Positions 11,991 to 25,879 are shown, numbered from the stretch's first letter. The stretch is 64,000 nucleotides of DNA from Ligustrum vulgare (GCA_963555705.1 OY743169.1:7068014-7132013), one strand, 5' to 3'. A program made the numbers and translations. The notes: generated by a model not told the origin, from the sequence alone.

Positions 11991-12408
11991 AAACAGAACG
12001 TGTTTTCCAGCTTTTCATTTTCAGAAACAGTTTTCAGAAATGACAAACCAAACGCGTTTTCAGCAACTTTGAAAAGAAAAATAAAAACAGGAAACAAAAA
12101 ACATTTTCCAAAATGAAAATACAAAATAAAATACAAACATAATGTCACCTTATATTGTTTGGGGTTTTTAATGGGAAATATAAAATAATTAGCCAATGTA
12201 TGATGTGTATTAAATTGAGATTTTTAACATATTTTGATAAATATTGATGAAATGTCATGTTAAAAAGTTATAGGTCTAATGAAATAAGTAGTTAAATTAA
12301 TAGTTGACTTTGACCAGAAATTTTAATTGAAATCTAATATGTACTCATCAATGTATTTCATGGATTGGAAAAAAATACGTGACACGTCAGTAAATAGATG
12401 AAATTGGT

Positions 12409-12962
12409 TAAAAATACTTCTCCGATGCACTCCATGGATTACAATGTCAAGTTGACATGGTTTGGAAAAAAATAAACAATGTGAGATGCTCTGTCTAGAT
12501 GTAGACTTTTCGTGGAACTTGATGACTCAGCATTTTATTTAATTTTATCATTATTTTAACTATGATAAAAGAAGTTAAATATTAGAGTTTAAAATCGGGA
12601 GTTTGTTTTTTATTTTATAATTATTTTAACTATAATAAAATAACGTTAAATCTAGAAGTTCGGAAAAACAATGGAGTTCAAAACTTGAGAGTTGCTTTTA
12701 AAATTGGGACGTCTAAGAAAACAATATTTATATGTTATAATAACGAAAAAATTTTAGATTATTTTAATTATTTTGCTAATGAGTTATTAATTTTAAATTT
12801 TTTTTTAAAAAATGTCACATAATCAAAATTATTTAAATGTAGAAGGAACCATTGAAGAGTAAATTTTAAATTTCTCAGTCTATTTATTTACGTTATCTAG
12901 AAGTCTATCTATTTCATTGTCACGTCATCCTCAATTCATAAAATGCATTGGAGATGCTCTTA
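12409..12962. repeat. MITE-like element with CTCCRATGCA termini
   Basis: The left end reads ACTTCTCCGATGCACTCC and the right end GCATTGGAGATGCTCTTA, which pair as imperfect inverted repeats. AGAGCATCTCCAATG termini are common in plant MITEs. The rest of 12150-13440 is AT-rich with short internal repeats around 'gatacttttt' (13100-13240); no gene is visible there. Confidence 0.45.
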
Positions 12963-13439
12963 TTTCTTTTGGGTTATCATTTTTTTGCTTGGTCTCTACA
13001 CATAAATTTTGCTATAAATTATTGCAATTCCACGGCCATATTTGCTATCAATTCCATGGACATTTACAAAAATACTCAACTTAGGTATCAAAAAACTTCC
13101 TTAAAAAAATATCACAATATGATACTTTTTGAATTTTTGTGATTTACTATTATTTACATCGTTTAAAAGGTATCACAATTTAATACTTCTCAAATTTTTG
13201 TGATACTTTTCATACATATTTATGATACTTGTGATATTTTTTAATTTATTTATGATTATTTTTTATTTTCTTTTAAAATCAACTTTAGCAAGAAAAATTA
13301 GAATTTAGCGCAATTAATCCTTTTTAAAAGTCATTTTCTATATTACATTTCAACCATACTCAATGTGTAATTGGAAATAAATTTGGAAAAAAAAAAAGGA
13401 TTTTTTAAAGAATCAAATTGGGCTAATAACAAAGCCAAT

Positions 13440-13715
13440 AGATTGACCCCTCTTAGAAGTTAAAGTCAAGACTTATATGTAAAGACTTTCAGGAAAAACA
13501 ACTTAAAATATCATACATTAACAAAATAACTTGTTACTACAAGCTTGCATAATCTCTCTGGAATTTCAGTGCTCAAGAAGAGCAGAATGGACAGACGCAA
13601 CAAAAGCCCCTTCACCTTTCCAGGCAACAAATATTGCAAAAACTGCAATGTTTGAAAACAATCTCATTCGTGAAAAACTGTAGTTCTCTAAGAAATATAT
13701 ATATAACATGAAAGC
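13440..13715 (-). other. Probable 3' UTR of the DUF630-DUF632 gene
   Basis: AT-rich DNA following the TAA at 13716-13718. No other coding signal is visible. The cleavage site is not determined. Confidence 0.4.
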
Positions 13716-16700
13716 TTATAAATCCTTATTTGGCTCCTGCTGCGATTGGGTAAGCAACCTCAGTCTCTTGTAAGCATCGGAACAAGCACTAGCGTAGTCC
13801 AACAAGGTTCGGAAAAGCTCAGGAAGCCGGCTTTTGAGACTTACAAGTGACTTTACCCTCACTTGAATACAGTGTTTCTGGTGATCTTCCCATTCATCTT
13901 CCCATCTCCTTTTCAAGCTCTCGACCGCAAACTGTTTTTCGGAAACCTGATCTTTGATATTCGTTTCTATGCCGTTCTCAGGGTCCGTCTCATCAGGCGG
14001 AGCTCTGCGCTGCATGTATTTATGATGCCACTCATCGAATGCCTGTTTTTTACGCAAGTACTCCTTCCTGGTTTCTTTGTACTTTTCCTTGAACTTCATT
14101 TCTTCCTCCTGATGATCAATAATTGTCTTTATCACAGCAGCAAAGGAGGCAATAGCACTTTTGGCAACTTCATCGGGAAGCTTTTCATGATGATCTTGCC
14201 AAGAATGAAGAAGCAGTTGGATAGGGGGAGCCTGAATTCTAGGAGGGGACGAGCCTTTTTCTATCAAGCTGCTCTCTATCGGGATGAGATTTAGCTTCAA
14301 CCAGCTGTTAAGAGCATGGATATATTGTCTTTGATTTGTCACGAGCTTTTCGAATTGTGAATGCCATTGTAGCACAACGTTCCAAAGCTGTGTCGTACGC
14401 TCTTGATGATGTTTGCTCGTTTCAATGAGATTCCCAGAGACGTCAAGAGATTTTAGGTCCATCACAATTTTTAGCTGGCTTTCATGATGCATGCACATGG
14501 ATTCCCACATCGTCGCCATCCTAAAGTTCACCAACAAATGAAAGACAATGCGGTTATAAATACAACGTGAAATGCTTATATGACTGCATAACCCTCGGTT
14601 TGGCAAGAGTTTTTTTGTTTATAAACAAATAATGTGATTTTTTCGAGATAAAATATGTGGCTCAAAAGTAGTTTGGGAAAATGTGTGTGATTAAAAATTA
14701 GTTAGGGAAGTGTGTTGTTTATAAACAATTCACGAAGCAGGCTAAATAATTTCACTGAGTGCACCACCCGTGCACTGATTCTAAAAAACCTAGTTTGGAG
14801 GGTGTAGATTTTACGTTAAAACTAATCAGAGTTCAGCTGAAAACTAGTTCCATTTCAAACCGAACTTTTAAGAAAATGCAAAAGAACTTGTTGGAATTTT
14901 GTGTCCCAAACAAACCAAGGCAGTATGATGTTTTGTAGAGAATTGAGGTTCCATTCCAAAAGGTTAACCTATTAGGTAGAGTACCTCATTCCTCGTAAGC
15001 CCATCATTTACCTCATGTCTAACCGATGTAGAATTCTTTCGTACTTTCCCAAGAATCCTCCTTTGAACGAAGTACCATATCATTATGAACCCCTTGAAAT
15101 GATAGTCTATTCTTCTCTCCTCCTCAAACCATGAAGAATTACATTCTCTATCAAGACCCAACTCACCCACATCGTTGAGACCACCGCCTTATGTGGGCGC
15201 AAAGCCTTAAGAGCCAACCATCAATATTTTCGACTACCATGATCCAAATTATGATGGTCCATTTTGATTCTAAACAAGTACAAAACCATTAATTTGGCAC
15301 AGCGGGCACTAGTATGTTTTGATGAATTATCCAATTTTTAAAACCAAGCTGCATGAAAGTGAACCACGTCATGCCAAAACATCAAAACAATTAATCTGGA
15401 TTGCAAATTATGGATCCAATCTCCAGAGGATTTTTTTTTTTCCCAATACAAGTATGGAAGTTGGTGAATCAAAGTTTCCAATGTCAAACTGAATCGACGC
15501 TTAAATACATAGTAATTAACATCAAATAACAAATTCAACGCTGTTGTAACTAACGTAGATGACATCTTAAACATCCTGCAACAGTGGCAAAAAAAATGAT
15601 CAATAGAATAGAAAATTACCCATGAACAAGAGCCACGAGTTTTGGATACAGCTGCTTATCTCTTATATCATTCACTTCCGATACTGTTGAATCCAATGAT
15701 TGCATGTCAACGATATACAGCGTATGCAAATGGCTAACAGCAGCTTTTGCCTTCTCCAATTGTTCAGAACTAGCACCGTGTTTTTTTAACTTGTTCAGCA
15801 CTGAAACTTTGCGCTGATATTCAACCTTCATAACCTCACCAGTCTATGAGCACAAAGCAAACAGATGCCAAGAAAAATGATGAGTATACAACAAACCCTA
15901 ACAGATACCAAGATATATAGATACAAAAGTGCTTAATGGTCTGCCACAACGTCTAGGAAGAAACAAAGACGAGAAAACTCCAGTCTTGCACTAATCAGAT
16001 GAGAGTTCAATAAAAAACATAGGGGAGTTTTCATTTCTAAAGGTAGCACAACTGATCATTTTCTCCATGAATACTAACACAAGAAAGGTGAATGAATCAA
16101 AAACATGAAGCAAATTATGCATAATTAATTACAAAAGAATAATTATTTTGTAATTTAACTAAAAGAAAAGGATGCAATGCACCTTCACTTGTTCGTATAG
16201 TTTTTTCTCCCAAGCTAGCAATTTATCCAAAACTGTGGCATGTGTCTCAAACTCTTCAGCCTTGAAATTATCTGTGGACCCATCACCATTAGGTACACCT
16301 CTAAAAGATTTGTTCCATGTAATAACTTGCATTACTCTTGCAGCATGGTCAATGTGGCCTGAAAATACATGGTAACATCAATCAATTTGTTAGACGACTG
16401 AGAGCTGATCTATCTGATTGCTTCGATTTTTTACATCAAATTGTAACATAAGATATGGCAAAAAATTTAAGCCCTTGTTTGATTCTCTTTAAAATTTTCT
16501 CTTTTTTCTACCGTACTCAATCTCAACATTCCATTAAAAGTCAACCCTACAATATTTGACTTTTCAACCAAATCTCAATCATCCATTATCTTAAAAATCA
16601 CTATTCATTTTAAAAAAAAAAAACTATTTTTAAACAATATCAAACACACACTAAATGCTTAATGGAAATAGAGATCCTCTATGTGACGAAAACTAGAGAA

Positions 16701-19700
16701 ATCATGAGATCTACACCAACAGAAATCAAGAATCCAACTAAATCTAATTCCCAACAATATTTGAGGTCACAAGACTCGATTTTCACCACTCTATAGCTTC
16801 AATGCTACATCAGAAGTTTCAATGCCAATAGTCTTCACAAACTACATGAACAAACCTCCACGTTTACATATTTTCGAAGTGTTGCTGGTGTCAAAAGATA
16901 AAGATTTTCCAACAATTTGGAGTGTGTGTTTGACAATCTGTTTATAAACGATTGTTTATAAAGAGAGCGATGTTGCGATATTTCATTGGTTAATTTTCAT
17001 TTTTAAGTAAAAAACGGTAGGCTGTTATTTTTTACCAGCCAAAATTGTTGAATGTCCAATGAGACGATCTCATATGGCCGTTCATAAACAAAAGTTTCCA
17101 AACGGAGCATAAGTTAAAATCTATATAAAACAGAATGTCCACACCAAAAAACTTAATAGGATAATATGCAGAGAAATGAAAAAGAGAAGTGAAATCACTG
17201 TTCATTGTTACAGTGAGGGATCTGTATTACAGATCCTGTACAAGCATCATTTTCGAATGAAAATAATGAACCATGCAAGTCTCTTTTAAGAATACAATAA
17301 ACATACCGTAAGTTCCAAAGTCTTCTATCAGAATTATCAAAGTTAATAAAAGTCCAGATTTTTGTGAAACATGTCAATTTGGTAAATCTCATGCACAACC
17401 TTTTAGTTTGTCCTCCTCACATGCATCAAGTCCACTAGATCTTATTCACAGTGATGTCTGGACCAGAAACAACGATTTCTATCTCGAGGTTTAGGTACAA
17501 TATCCTATTTGTTGATGATCATAGCAGATTCACTTGGATCTATGGTCATCGGATCGCGATCCGGATCATAATTCCTAGGATCATATGATCATACAATCAT
17601 GTATGTAAAATCGACCCAGATAGTGTACGGAATCGTTTTTTGATAGGTGCGATCCGAATATTTTTGCATAAATTTGGCTGAATTCAATTTTCACTAAAAC
17701 CCATATAATTTTTATTAAAAAAGAGCTGAGTTCTATTTTTCTATAAGTCTAAAGCAAAAAAAAAAAAAAAAAAATTTAAAGAAAAATGACAACCAATCAA
17801 GAATGCCCTACATAAAATTAGATATGCTAGCAATTTTATCTATAGGGAAATATATTAAAATGCTCTACTTATTTACATGAAAAATTTGATGATTACGTGT
17901 TTAAAATTTTTATGAAAGAAAGAAAATTGAAAATTTATGAAGTTGATTTTAGGAAAGATGATGATTTATTCATGGAGGGTGTCGGAGGAAGCAATAATAT
18001 TGATATGAGCTTGAAGTGCACAATCATAATTCTAATGAAAGGAAACACCATTATTACCAATGATGAAGACATTCGCTTGATGACTGATATCGTATTTTAA
18101 AAGTTATATTTAGCAATTGGAATGGTGTTTGAATTATTATTTTGACAAAAAAGCCTTGTTCTAGATTGTTAATTAAGAAGATGAAAATTTGGATTTAATT
18201 GTAATTGTTTTTAAGTTAATTATTGATTTATAGTTGTTAAATTATTGTTGGAGCTTTTATTTTACATTTTTAAATATTTATTAAAAAAATTAAATCATTA
18301 TTTCGTAGGATCTTAAGAACTTCGATGAGCCAATCTACTAACTGCTCCATTGATTCGATCCTAACAACCTTGCCTAGATCTATCCCATGAGACATAAATC
18401 AAAAGCCTCAAATATCTTCATCCAATTCAAAAAAACTAGTGGAAAACAAGCTTGAAAGGAAGATCAAAACACTATAATCAGACTAGGAAGTTGAAATTAA
18501 GAACTTCAATAAAGTAGCTTTAAAATCAGGAATTGAACTTAGATACTCTTGTCCATATACTTCTGTACAAAATGCCTGGGCGAAAAGGAAGCATAGACAC
18601 ATCATTGAAACTGGTTTAACACTCCTACCTCAAGCACATATGCCATTACACTACCGCTGGGAATTCTTCAAAACTGCAATATTTATGATAAATAGACGAT
18701 CTACTCCTCCACTCAAACACAAATCACCTCCAAGTCCTATATAGAAACAACTTTGACTAAAAAATGCTAAAAACCTTTAGTTATGCTTGTTAACCCTGTA
18801 TGTCTCCCCGAAAACGATCCTCCTTTTTTGAACCCATTTTTAAGGAACTCGAAAAAAAATTTGAAAAATTTGAAGGCCTTATAAAAAACACAAGTTTTAC
18901 TTACATTCTCAAAGGTGTGTATTTTTTTTTTGCTATAATTAGTCATATAAAGGATACAAGTGCCTAAACTCTAAAGGTAGAATTTACGTCTCAAGACATG
19001 TTGTGTTTAATAAGGGAGAATTTCCCACCAAACCTCGTTTCCTAAACAAACATACTTAGCCACAAACGTCTGAAGTTATCATGCACCCTCTTCTTTTTGG
19101 TACTGAGTTAAATGTTAAAATAAACATTTAACTAGTGCAATACCTACTGCAAAATCCTTCAACGGAGACTTTAGAACATGAGGCGGCACATGAGATTACT
19201 GAGACACGGTTGGGTGGAAATGATGAAATATGGATATTGGAGATAATAATACCACACAGAAGTTTGAACATCATATGATTACTAGAAGCAAAGAACGAAT
19301 CTTCGAGCCAAAGACTTGTACCAATCAAATTCTAGATAAACTAGCAGATTCTAAAACCAAAAAATGTGGATGATACATTGTTTAATAATGATTGGAGAAA
19401 AGCTATACAAGGAGAGAATAATGCTATGATGAAGAATAGAACATGGAAATTGGTACCTCCATAATCAGGACAAAGGTAATTGGCAACAAATGTGTGTACA
19501 AGCTGAAGTATGACTCAGAAGGTAAGGTGAAGAGGTACAAGGTAAGGTTAGTTGCCAAGGCTTCCTTCAAACACCCGAAGTAGACTTTGGTGAAAAATTC
19601 AGTGCTGTTATTAAGGCGTCAACTCTAAAAAATCATATTACTCTTATTGTATCCCGAGGCTGGGAAATCAGCAATTAGATGTGAATATTGCATTCCTAAA

Positions 19701-21811
19701 TGGTACGTTGGAAGAAACAATGTACATGGATCAACCGCAAGGCTTTTTATAGATCAACAATACCCCAACTTTGTTTGTAAATTATAAGGCATTGTATGGA
19801 CTTAGGCAGGCCCCAAGAACTTGGCATGAAAAGTTAAAGAACCCCTTGTTGGAGCAGGACTTCAAGCAATCCAAGGCAGATAACTCGTTGCTTTTCTTAA
19901 TGCATAAAACAGGTGTATTATTTTTTTTTAAGATTCAGGTGTTCAAGTTTCACCCGACTAATATGGAGGAGAGCGGCATTCCCCCTGGTTTGCCTTCACG
20001 TAATCATGCGGACAGGACCCTAGAAGGGAGACAGGGTACACCATGACCTTATCTTCATGAAAGCACTTGTCTTTCAACATTTAAATGCTGCCTTCCATGA
20101 AGCAACACGTTGTCAAGTTAAGCACAGAGGCTGAATACAGAGCACTTGTTCATAGTGCATAAGAATTACTTGGTTATAATCTCCGCCGAAGTAGTTAAGC
20201 ATCCCACAAAAATCAATCTCCAAAATTTGGTTTGACAATTTAAGTGCGCAAGTGCACTAGCCAAATCCGGTGTATCATGCACGCACCAAACACAGAGAAC
20301 TAGATATCCATTTTTTAAGAGATAAAGTTCTAAGAAAGGAATTGGAAATGCATTATATACCATTTTAATAACAGACTGCGGACTTGTTGATGAAGCCCCT
20401 TTCACATTCAGGATTCTTATTCCTTAGGGACAAGCTCGGAGTGGTACAGATACACTCCACCTTTAATGGGGGTGTTACAACTATTTATCCTCCTTAGCAG
20501 AATTCCATCAACATTGTAACACCGTTTTTATTCCCCTAACTGAATTCATGCTTTAAGGTAGTGTATTTCCTTAATTTTAGGAGGGATGTGTATATTGTTA
20601 GACATTTGGCATAAGCATATAGGTAGTGATTGTATATTCTTTTTGTTGGTTTTTAACATATGTTGTAACTATGCGTATATAACGCATTGAGTTCAAAAAT
20701 TCAATACAAGAAAATTCAGTTTCTCGCTAAAGCATAGAAAAAACTCGAGCAAAAGATGCATACTATAAGAACAAATCAATCATATAGACAATTTTTCAAA
20801 TTGTAAAATTGTTTAATTACCTCGATTATCTGCAAAGTTTGAATGGTAATGCATCCGGTTGGCCTCCAACATCTTCGAAACCTCTTTTGCGTCCTCAGAA
20901 GCCTTGAGGAAATGATCGTCAATTTGATTCAAAATCTTCAAAAAATACAAACCGTTATTGTTTCCCTCCACTTTCCTATGGCCGATTCCTTTACTCATTT
21001 CCAGTGGTGTGGTATTCGACTGCTTTGCCACACTCACTGACATATCCTCCGGGGACTTGAACTCCTCAACTCCCTTGAGTTTGGCTTGCTTCTCCTTCTC
21101 CGGGGTCTTAAACTCCACATTTCCTCCTATTTCGTTCTCAATCCCCTCGAATCCTGTCTGCTTCTCCGGGGACTTAACCTCCACATTCCCTCCATCATCG
21201 TTAAGATTCCCAACCCCATCCATGTAATCCTTAACCTCTCCCAACGAGGACTGCTGCATATTGTCTGCAAAAAAGAAATCCAATCCCATGCCTCTAATCT
21301 CTGGTGGTGTCTGCTGGATTGGGGCCTGAATCGGGGTTTTCGGGCCCACCTCCTCAACCCCATTTTTCCTCCTCAGAAATTCTCCTTCCTCCCCCTCCTC
21401 CTCTTTACCGTAAACGTCATTCTCATCAATGCCAATGACATTCATTTTCTCTGTTTTTGACAACCCTGCTGGCATGGTAACGGCCCGCTTAAGGGGCGGG
21501 GTAGGGGAAAAACTCGGTAGGGGTGGCGGTGGTAGAGGGAAGCTTGGATCCACCACGGAAGGCGGCGGCGGAGCAGGTGGCTGCGCCTGTTCCGACCCAG
21601 ATGGGTCAGAGTTTAACACCGCCGCAGGAGGCACCTCGCCTACTGCAAAATCGCTCAAGGCGGCGCCAGTGTTCTTGAGGGACACTGAGTACCCAGAATG
21701 GGCTGAGGCAAAAGCATTCCTCACAGAAACAGCTTCTTTCATTAAGTTTCTCCTGTCTTTACATCTCGAAACCGACTCTTCATTGTCCACTTTTGATTGT
21801 GCACAACCCAT
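13716..21811 (-). CDS. DUF630-DUF632 protein (NRG2/APSR1-like family)
   Basis: Plant-specific protein of 731 residues. Exons: 20821-21811, 16183-16358, 15620-15843 and 13716-14520; they join without a stop. The N-terminus [12 protein letters not shown] is the family's signature for N-myristoylation at Gly2 and probable palmitoylation at Cys3, so membrane attachment is expected. DUF630 covers about residues 1-60. A proline-rich stretch follows (about 75-110), then an acidic, low-complexity linker with repeated SPEK/TPEK motifs (about 210-270). DUF632 begins near [18 protein letters not shown] (about 290) and includes [21 protein letters not shown] and a long helical C-terminus. Relatives include nitrate-regulatory and root-growth proteins and rice leaf-shape regulators, but no catalytic activity is known. 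Intron 1 is 4.46 kb and contains a Copia remnant. Family certain; specific role not deduced. Confidence 0.95.
16919..17107. repeat. MITE in intron 1 of the DUF632 gene
   Basis: The left end (GTGTGTTTGACAATCTGTTTATAAAC) and right end (GTTCATAAACAAAAG...CCAAACGGAGC) form imperfect inverted repeats. It resembles the TTTGGTAAA/GTTTATAAAC MITE family elsewhere in the window. A second candidate lies at 16474-16655 (CTTGTTTGATTC ... CAAACACACAC). Confidence 0.5.
17170..20200 (+). mobile_element. Decayed Ty1/Copia retrotransposon in the DUF632 intron, antisense to the host gene
   Basis: Plus-strand fragments appear in Copia order. Integrase zinc-finger end and core start: [14 protein letters not shown] then LDLIHSDVW (17365-17460). 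Integrase core: [24 protein letters not shown] and [10 protein letters not shown] (18545-18660). Post-integrase: [22 protein letters not shown] (18930-19015). Reverse transcriptase: [17 protein letters not shown] (19790-19840). RNase [16 protein letters not shown] (20115-20160). Stops and frameshifts are frequent, and a separate 0.8-kb insert (about 17540-18395) splits the integrase. An LTR-like sequence may begin at TGTTAGACATT (20597), but no matching left LTR was found. Inactive. Confidence 0.8.
17540..18395. repeat. GATC-rich insert inside the Copia integrase
   Basis: Integrase coding stops after [11 protein letters not shown] and resumes near IFIQFKK. The sequence between starts with dense GATC/GATCC palindromes and ends near 'gattcgatcctaac'. 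The frame at 17897-18100 is unrecognised. Class unresolved; probably a non-autonomous DNA element. Confidence 0.45.
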
Positions 21812-23600
21812 TTTTCTCTTTTAACTTGGAATTATTCTCACATACAGATACAATTTAAATACACACAAGTTCATGCACATAAACATGTATACATAAAAAT
21901 GCATCAGATTTCTGGATTTGAAAAGAACAGAACTGCGAATACTCACGTGTACACCAACATCATTTTGTAAATGTGTAAAATAAAAAGTCTAGCAAGCTAT
22001 CACCTTTATGAGATGGTGATGGCGTGATGCATAGATAAAGATTCAAAAAGATGATTATTTTGGTATTGAAAAAGGGAACTAGAAATAATGACTGCTGAGA
22101 AGGAAAAGAGAAACAGACAATTTTATGCAGATAGGATAGCACTTACTTAGTTACTTACAGGAGAAGGACAGGGCATAGGCCATAGAGTTGTGCATGCACC
22201 TGCGGTTTTCCAAACGTGGAACGGTGGAAGTATGACGGTTGCAATTTTGAGATAAAACGTTTGGATTTCAAGATGGGTTGTGCTACATTAAACAGCTAGT
22301 TATTCAAAGAACCACTCAGATGGAGTGGTGGGCCCACACATCATACGGTAACGGTTCGATTCGAGATCAATTCGTCCAAAATTAAAAAAATAACAACATG
22401 AATAATTTTTTTGCTCATACCATAACCGCCTAAGTCGGGTATGTGCGTATCTCGATTCGATGCGATTAATAATCACTTAAATGTAATTAATTTTTGCAAG
22501 TCCAACTGAAAAAAAAATTATTAAAAAAAAAAAGCAACATAACAGTACTAAGTAAATTTCGCAAAAAATATTCAAATTCTCATATTGAAAATTCGAGCAA
22601 ATAATATTATTAGAATAAAAATATTAGTATATTACTGTACAATTATAGAAAAATAAAATAATTATTTTTCCTGATCTTAATACTTTAGAACAACAAAAAT
22701 TTTGTTTCTGGACCTTTATACTATTTCATTCTTCCACGTCACAACTATTGTTAGCAACATATGTCAATGTTGATTCATATTTGATATATAAATAAATTGA
22801 CTGTGGACAGTGTGTGTGTGTGTGTGTGAGGCCTGTGGGGAACTGTTGTCAGTTGAAATAGAGAGTGACTGAGGGAATGGAGATGAATAAATCAGATATT
22901 CAGATGAATATAGACATAGGGTTAATGCATTTGAATTGGACTTCGGTCATGTGGGCTTGATTAATTGACTTTTAATTAGTAACTCTAATTTTGAGTTTTT
23001 TAAGTTTTAAATATAGTCTAAAATCAATTTTAATCGGATATTCAATTCGTGGGAGGGGCGGGGCACCAGCGCAATTACCATTCCCGCCCCACCAAAATCA
23101 GGTCATTTTCATACCATACCATACTCACTCCACTGCTTTTGCGCCATTCAATTCGGTTCATCGCAATTTTTGATTTAAACGATTCAAATTGTCAACCCTA
23201 CATAATACCACTCACATGGAGTGGTGTGGCCCAAACAAGTGCTATTTTTAGGATTTATTTGTGTTTTTGAAATAAAAATGTGTGATTAAAAAGTTATTTC
23301 AAAAAATGTGTATAATTAAAAAATATTTTGAAAAATTATGTTATTTATAAATTATAATTGGTAAGTTAAAGAATAGAGGGTAAACATATTTAGCAGTAAC
23401 TATGAACCTCGACCTTTAATTCGCTCACGGTCCTTTCTAATTTCGATTTTCTTCAATACCAATGCATACTATATAATTAGGTATGTTGGAAAATTTGTTA
23501 CTAATAAAATGTAATTTGAGAAATTATTTTATTTATAAATTAGTTTATAAATCGTAATGATTGCATTAAAGAATAAAGACTAATGTGTTTTTATCATCAA
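21812..23600. other. Upstream region of the DUF632 gene; no gene seen
   Basis: Contains the presumed 5' leader and promoter of the minus-strand gene up to about 22200. After that comes AT-rich DNA with a (GT)n run at about 22809-22826, a GC-rich patch (GGGGCGGGG ... CCCGCCCC, 23053-23090), and two direct copies of ACCACTC-N-ATGGAGTGGT (about 22312 and 23206). None is assigned a function. Confidence 0.4.
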
Positions 23601-25879
23601 CTAGTAATCGCACCCTTACGATGTACAGAATATATACTTGAAAATTATTTGTTGAATAAGTTGTAAAAATACAATGTTCGACAAATATATCATAATGAAC
23701 AACAAAAACATAACTTGCATATACAATTGTGGATAATTTATAATTTCCTTTCTCCCCTTAAAATTTCTTACTTGCTCTAATATATTTGTAAGAATATCAT
23801 AAGATTTTCTTAGTACAAAATAAAATAAAAGACAAATAACTTTAATGTCTAAATTGTGCATTCATATAAAATGAAAAATACTCAAAAAAAGTAAAATATA
23901 GAGTTGTGACTTGAATGTTTCTGAACGTAAGAGGCAAGTAACTTTAATGCATACTTTTTTTCTTTTCTTTTTTTTATTTAAAAGATGATGTGATCTGTGA
24001 TAAAACAGGATTGTGCCACGTAAATTAATTGTCAACCTTATTGTTACACTTATTGTGAGTATATCAAAGTTGTTTCTTTTAGAATTTTGCTAGTTAATTG
24101 TTCATTTTCTATTTTTATTAGTTTGTGTAGGCGAAGTACGAAAGATTTGGACATGTGATATATTTTATACTTTACATATTCTAGCTAATTGATTTCTAAA
24201 ATTGAAATGTTTACAATTTCAAATTGTAAAATGAAATAAAGAGGCTAATAGACATCCACGAATTTAATTTATCGACTTTCCGAATAATACTATAAGAATT
24301 GATATTAATTATCTTAATACAATAATTGATATTTAACTATATTAAACAAATATTTCATTACATTACATGTAAAAAAAAAAAACAAATATATTACGACCAA
24401 AATTTACCAAACATTTGAAAAAAATTGCCCAAACCTAAATTAAATGCTGCAATTTGTTAGACTTACATGTAACGGACTTATATGTAGTTTTGTATATAAA
24501 TGAATGCAGCAACAATTAAGCAATATGAAATATAAATTTTAATTAAATTTTATTGAATATATATTACAAATACAATTAACTTATATTCAAAAAAAAAAAA
24601 TCGTCTATACATCTCAATCTCAATTTATAAATGAGAGTTTAACTCACAAGATATAAGACTTTATCACTTATTATATTCATATAGAATTGAATCTTCAAAA
24701 ATATTTTTTTTTTGCGATGTTCATTTTCAATTACGCATTATTTAAAAACTCATTTTTCACAATTGCACATACTACATTTTAACCACATATTCTAAAAAAT
24801 GAAAATTACTTTTCAACTTTCATTTTCAACCACTCCATTTATTGATTTGACAATTATTTTATTTTTATACCACTTTCCTTTACTTTCAACCAAGCATTTA
24901 AAACTATTTTAATTTATAGTCTTTATCAATCATACCCTTATTCAATGGTTTCCAATGCAATGCAACGTGACATTTTATTTTTCACCGAGTAGTCAAATGG
25001 GTCATGTTATCGGAAAAAAATAATATTTTTGTACATGTTAAATAAACTTGTTGAACATATTTTATTTTTAAATAGAATGAGTTTACTAACACCTTATATT
25101 TTTATTTTTGATAGAATTCAATGGATTGATTGTTAAAGTCCATAGTATATATTTCACAAATTGAGGTTATTTTAAATTTATAAAATTAAAAATAGATAAT
25201 GAACAAAATGAGTAAATTAATAAAATTAATTTCAAAGTGATCAAAGAGTTTATTGAAATCTAAAGTTGTAGAAATTAAAAGGATTTAATTGAATTTATTT
25301 ACTTAGAAAGATCGGATATGTATTATTTTTTTTAATTTGATAAGAAAAATATTCGAAAATAATCATTTATGTCAAATTGAATTTAGGTAAGAAATAATAA
25401 GTATTTTAAGACTTAAATGAGATAAATTAAAAAGACTGAATATTGAAAAAAGTAAAAAGTATAAGTAAAACTTTTACCTTTTGTATTTGAGACGATTTTA
25501 TAAACGATATGTTTAGAGTTCGCTCTCATTTGTTAACTTGTATTAAACTTTTCGTTGAGATCTTGAATTTGAGACATATTACATATTTTTCGATTTCAAA
25601 ACATTACAATAATTATCAAAAGAATACAAATAATATACAATTTGATCTTTTTTATAGATGTTTTATTTTTCAAAAATTCATAAATCATTTATTACATGTC
25701 ACATATAAATTGATTTAAATTAATTGAACTTTCATAATTTAGTTATTAAAATAAGTTGATAAAATTACAAAACTCCTAAAATGACAGGTAAAAATAGGCA
25801 GGAAACTGTGAGTAGATTTATGTGACGGCTATATTGTTATTGTTGTTGTTATTGTTACACACACACACGTATACATATA
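23601..25879 (-). mobile_element. Helitron-like non-autonomous element C
   Basis: The minus-strand 3' end is GTGCGATTA-CTAG|T at 23601-23604, preceded by a decayed hairpin. The interior is homologous to element B (6339-8155), including 'tatttagagttc/tgct' and 'taaaaatrggcrggaaact' near the other end, where both reach a simple repeat. The 5' end is not resolved because element D begins at about 25880. No credible coding. Confidence 0.6.

Larger units (their letters stand above)
10264..12149. mobile_element. Harbinger-like element, copy 2, interrupted
   Basis: Starts GGCCATGTTCTCTTTACTG right after the TTA that ends copy 1. The matching right end (AATGTCACC then TTA) is at 12149. Between about 10470 and 11820 foreign DNA interrupts it: a tRNA-like segment and a retroelement fragment. 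Left and right arms match copy 1 and the copy at 46550. Confidence 0.5.

Noticed and set aside
14964..15574. Small minus-strand frames between DUF632 exons
   Set aside because: Intronic; they do not match the family and the flanking exons join in phase without them.
21086..21824. Several plus-strand frames of 65-131 residues over DUF632 exon 1
   Set aside because: They are antisense shadows of the proline-rich coding exon, which is long and open on the minus strand.
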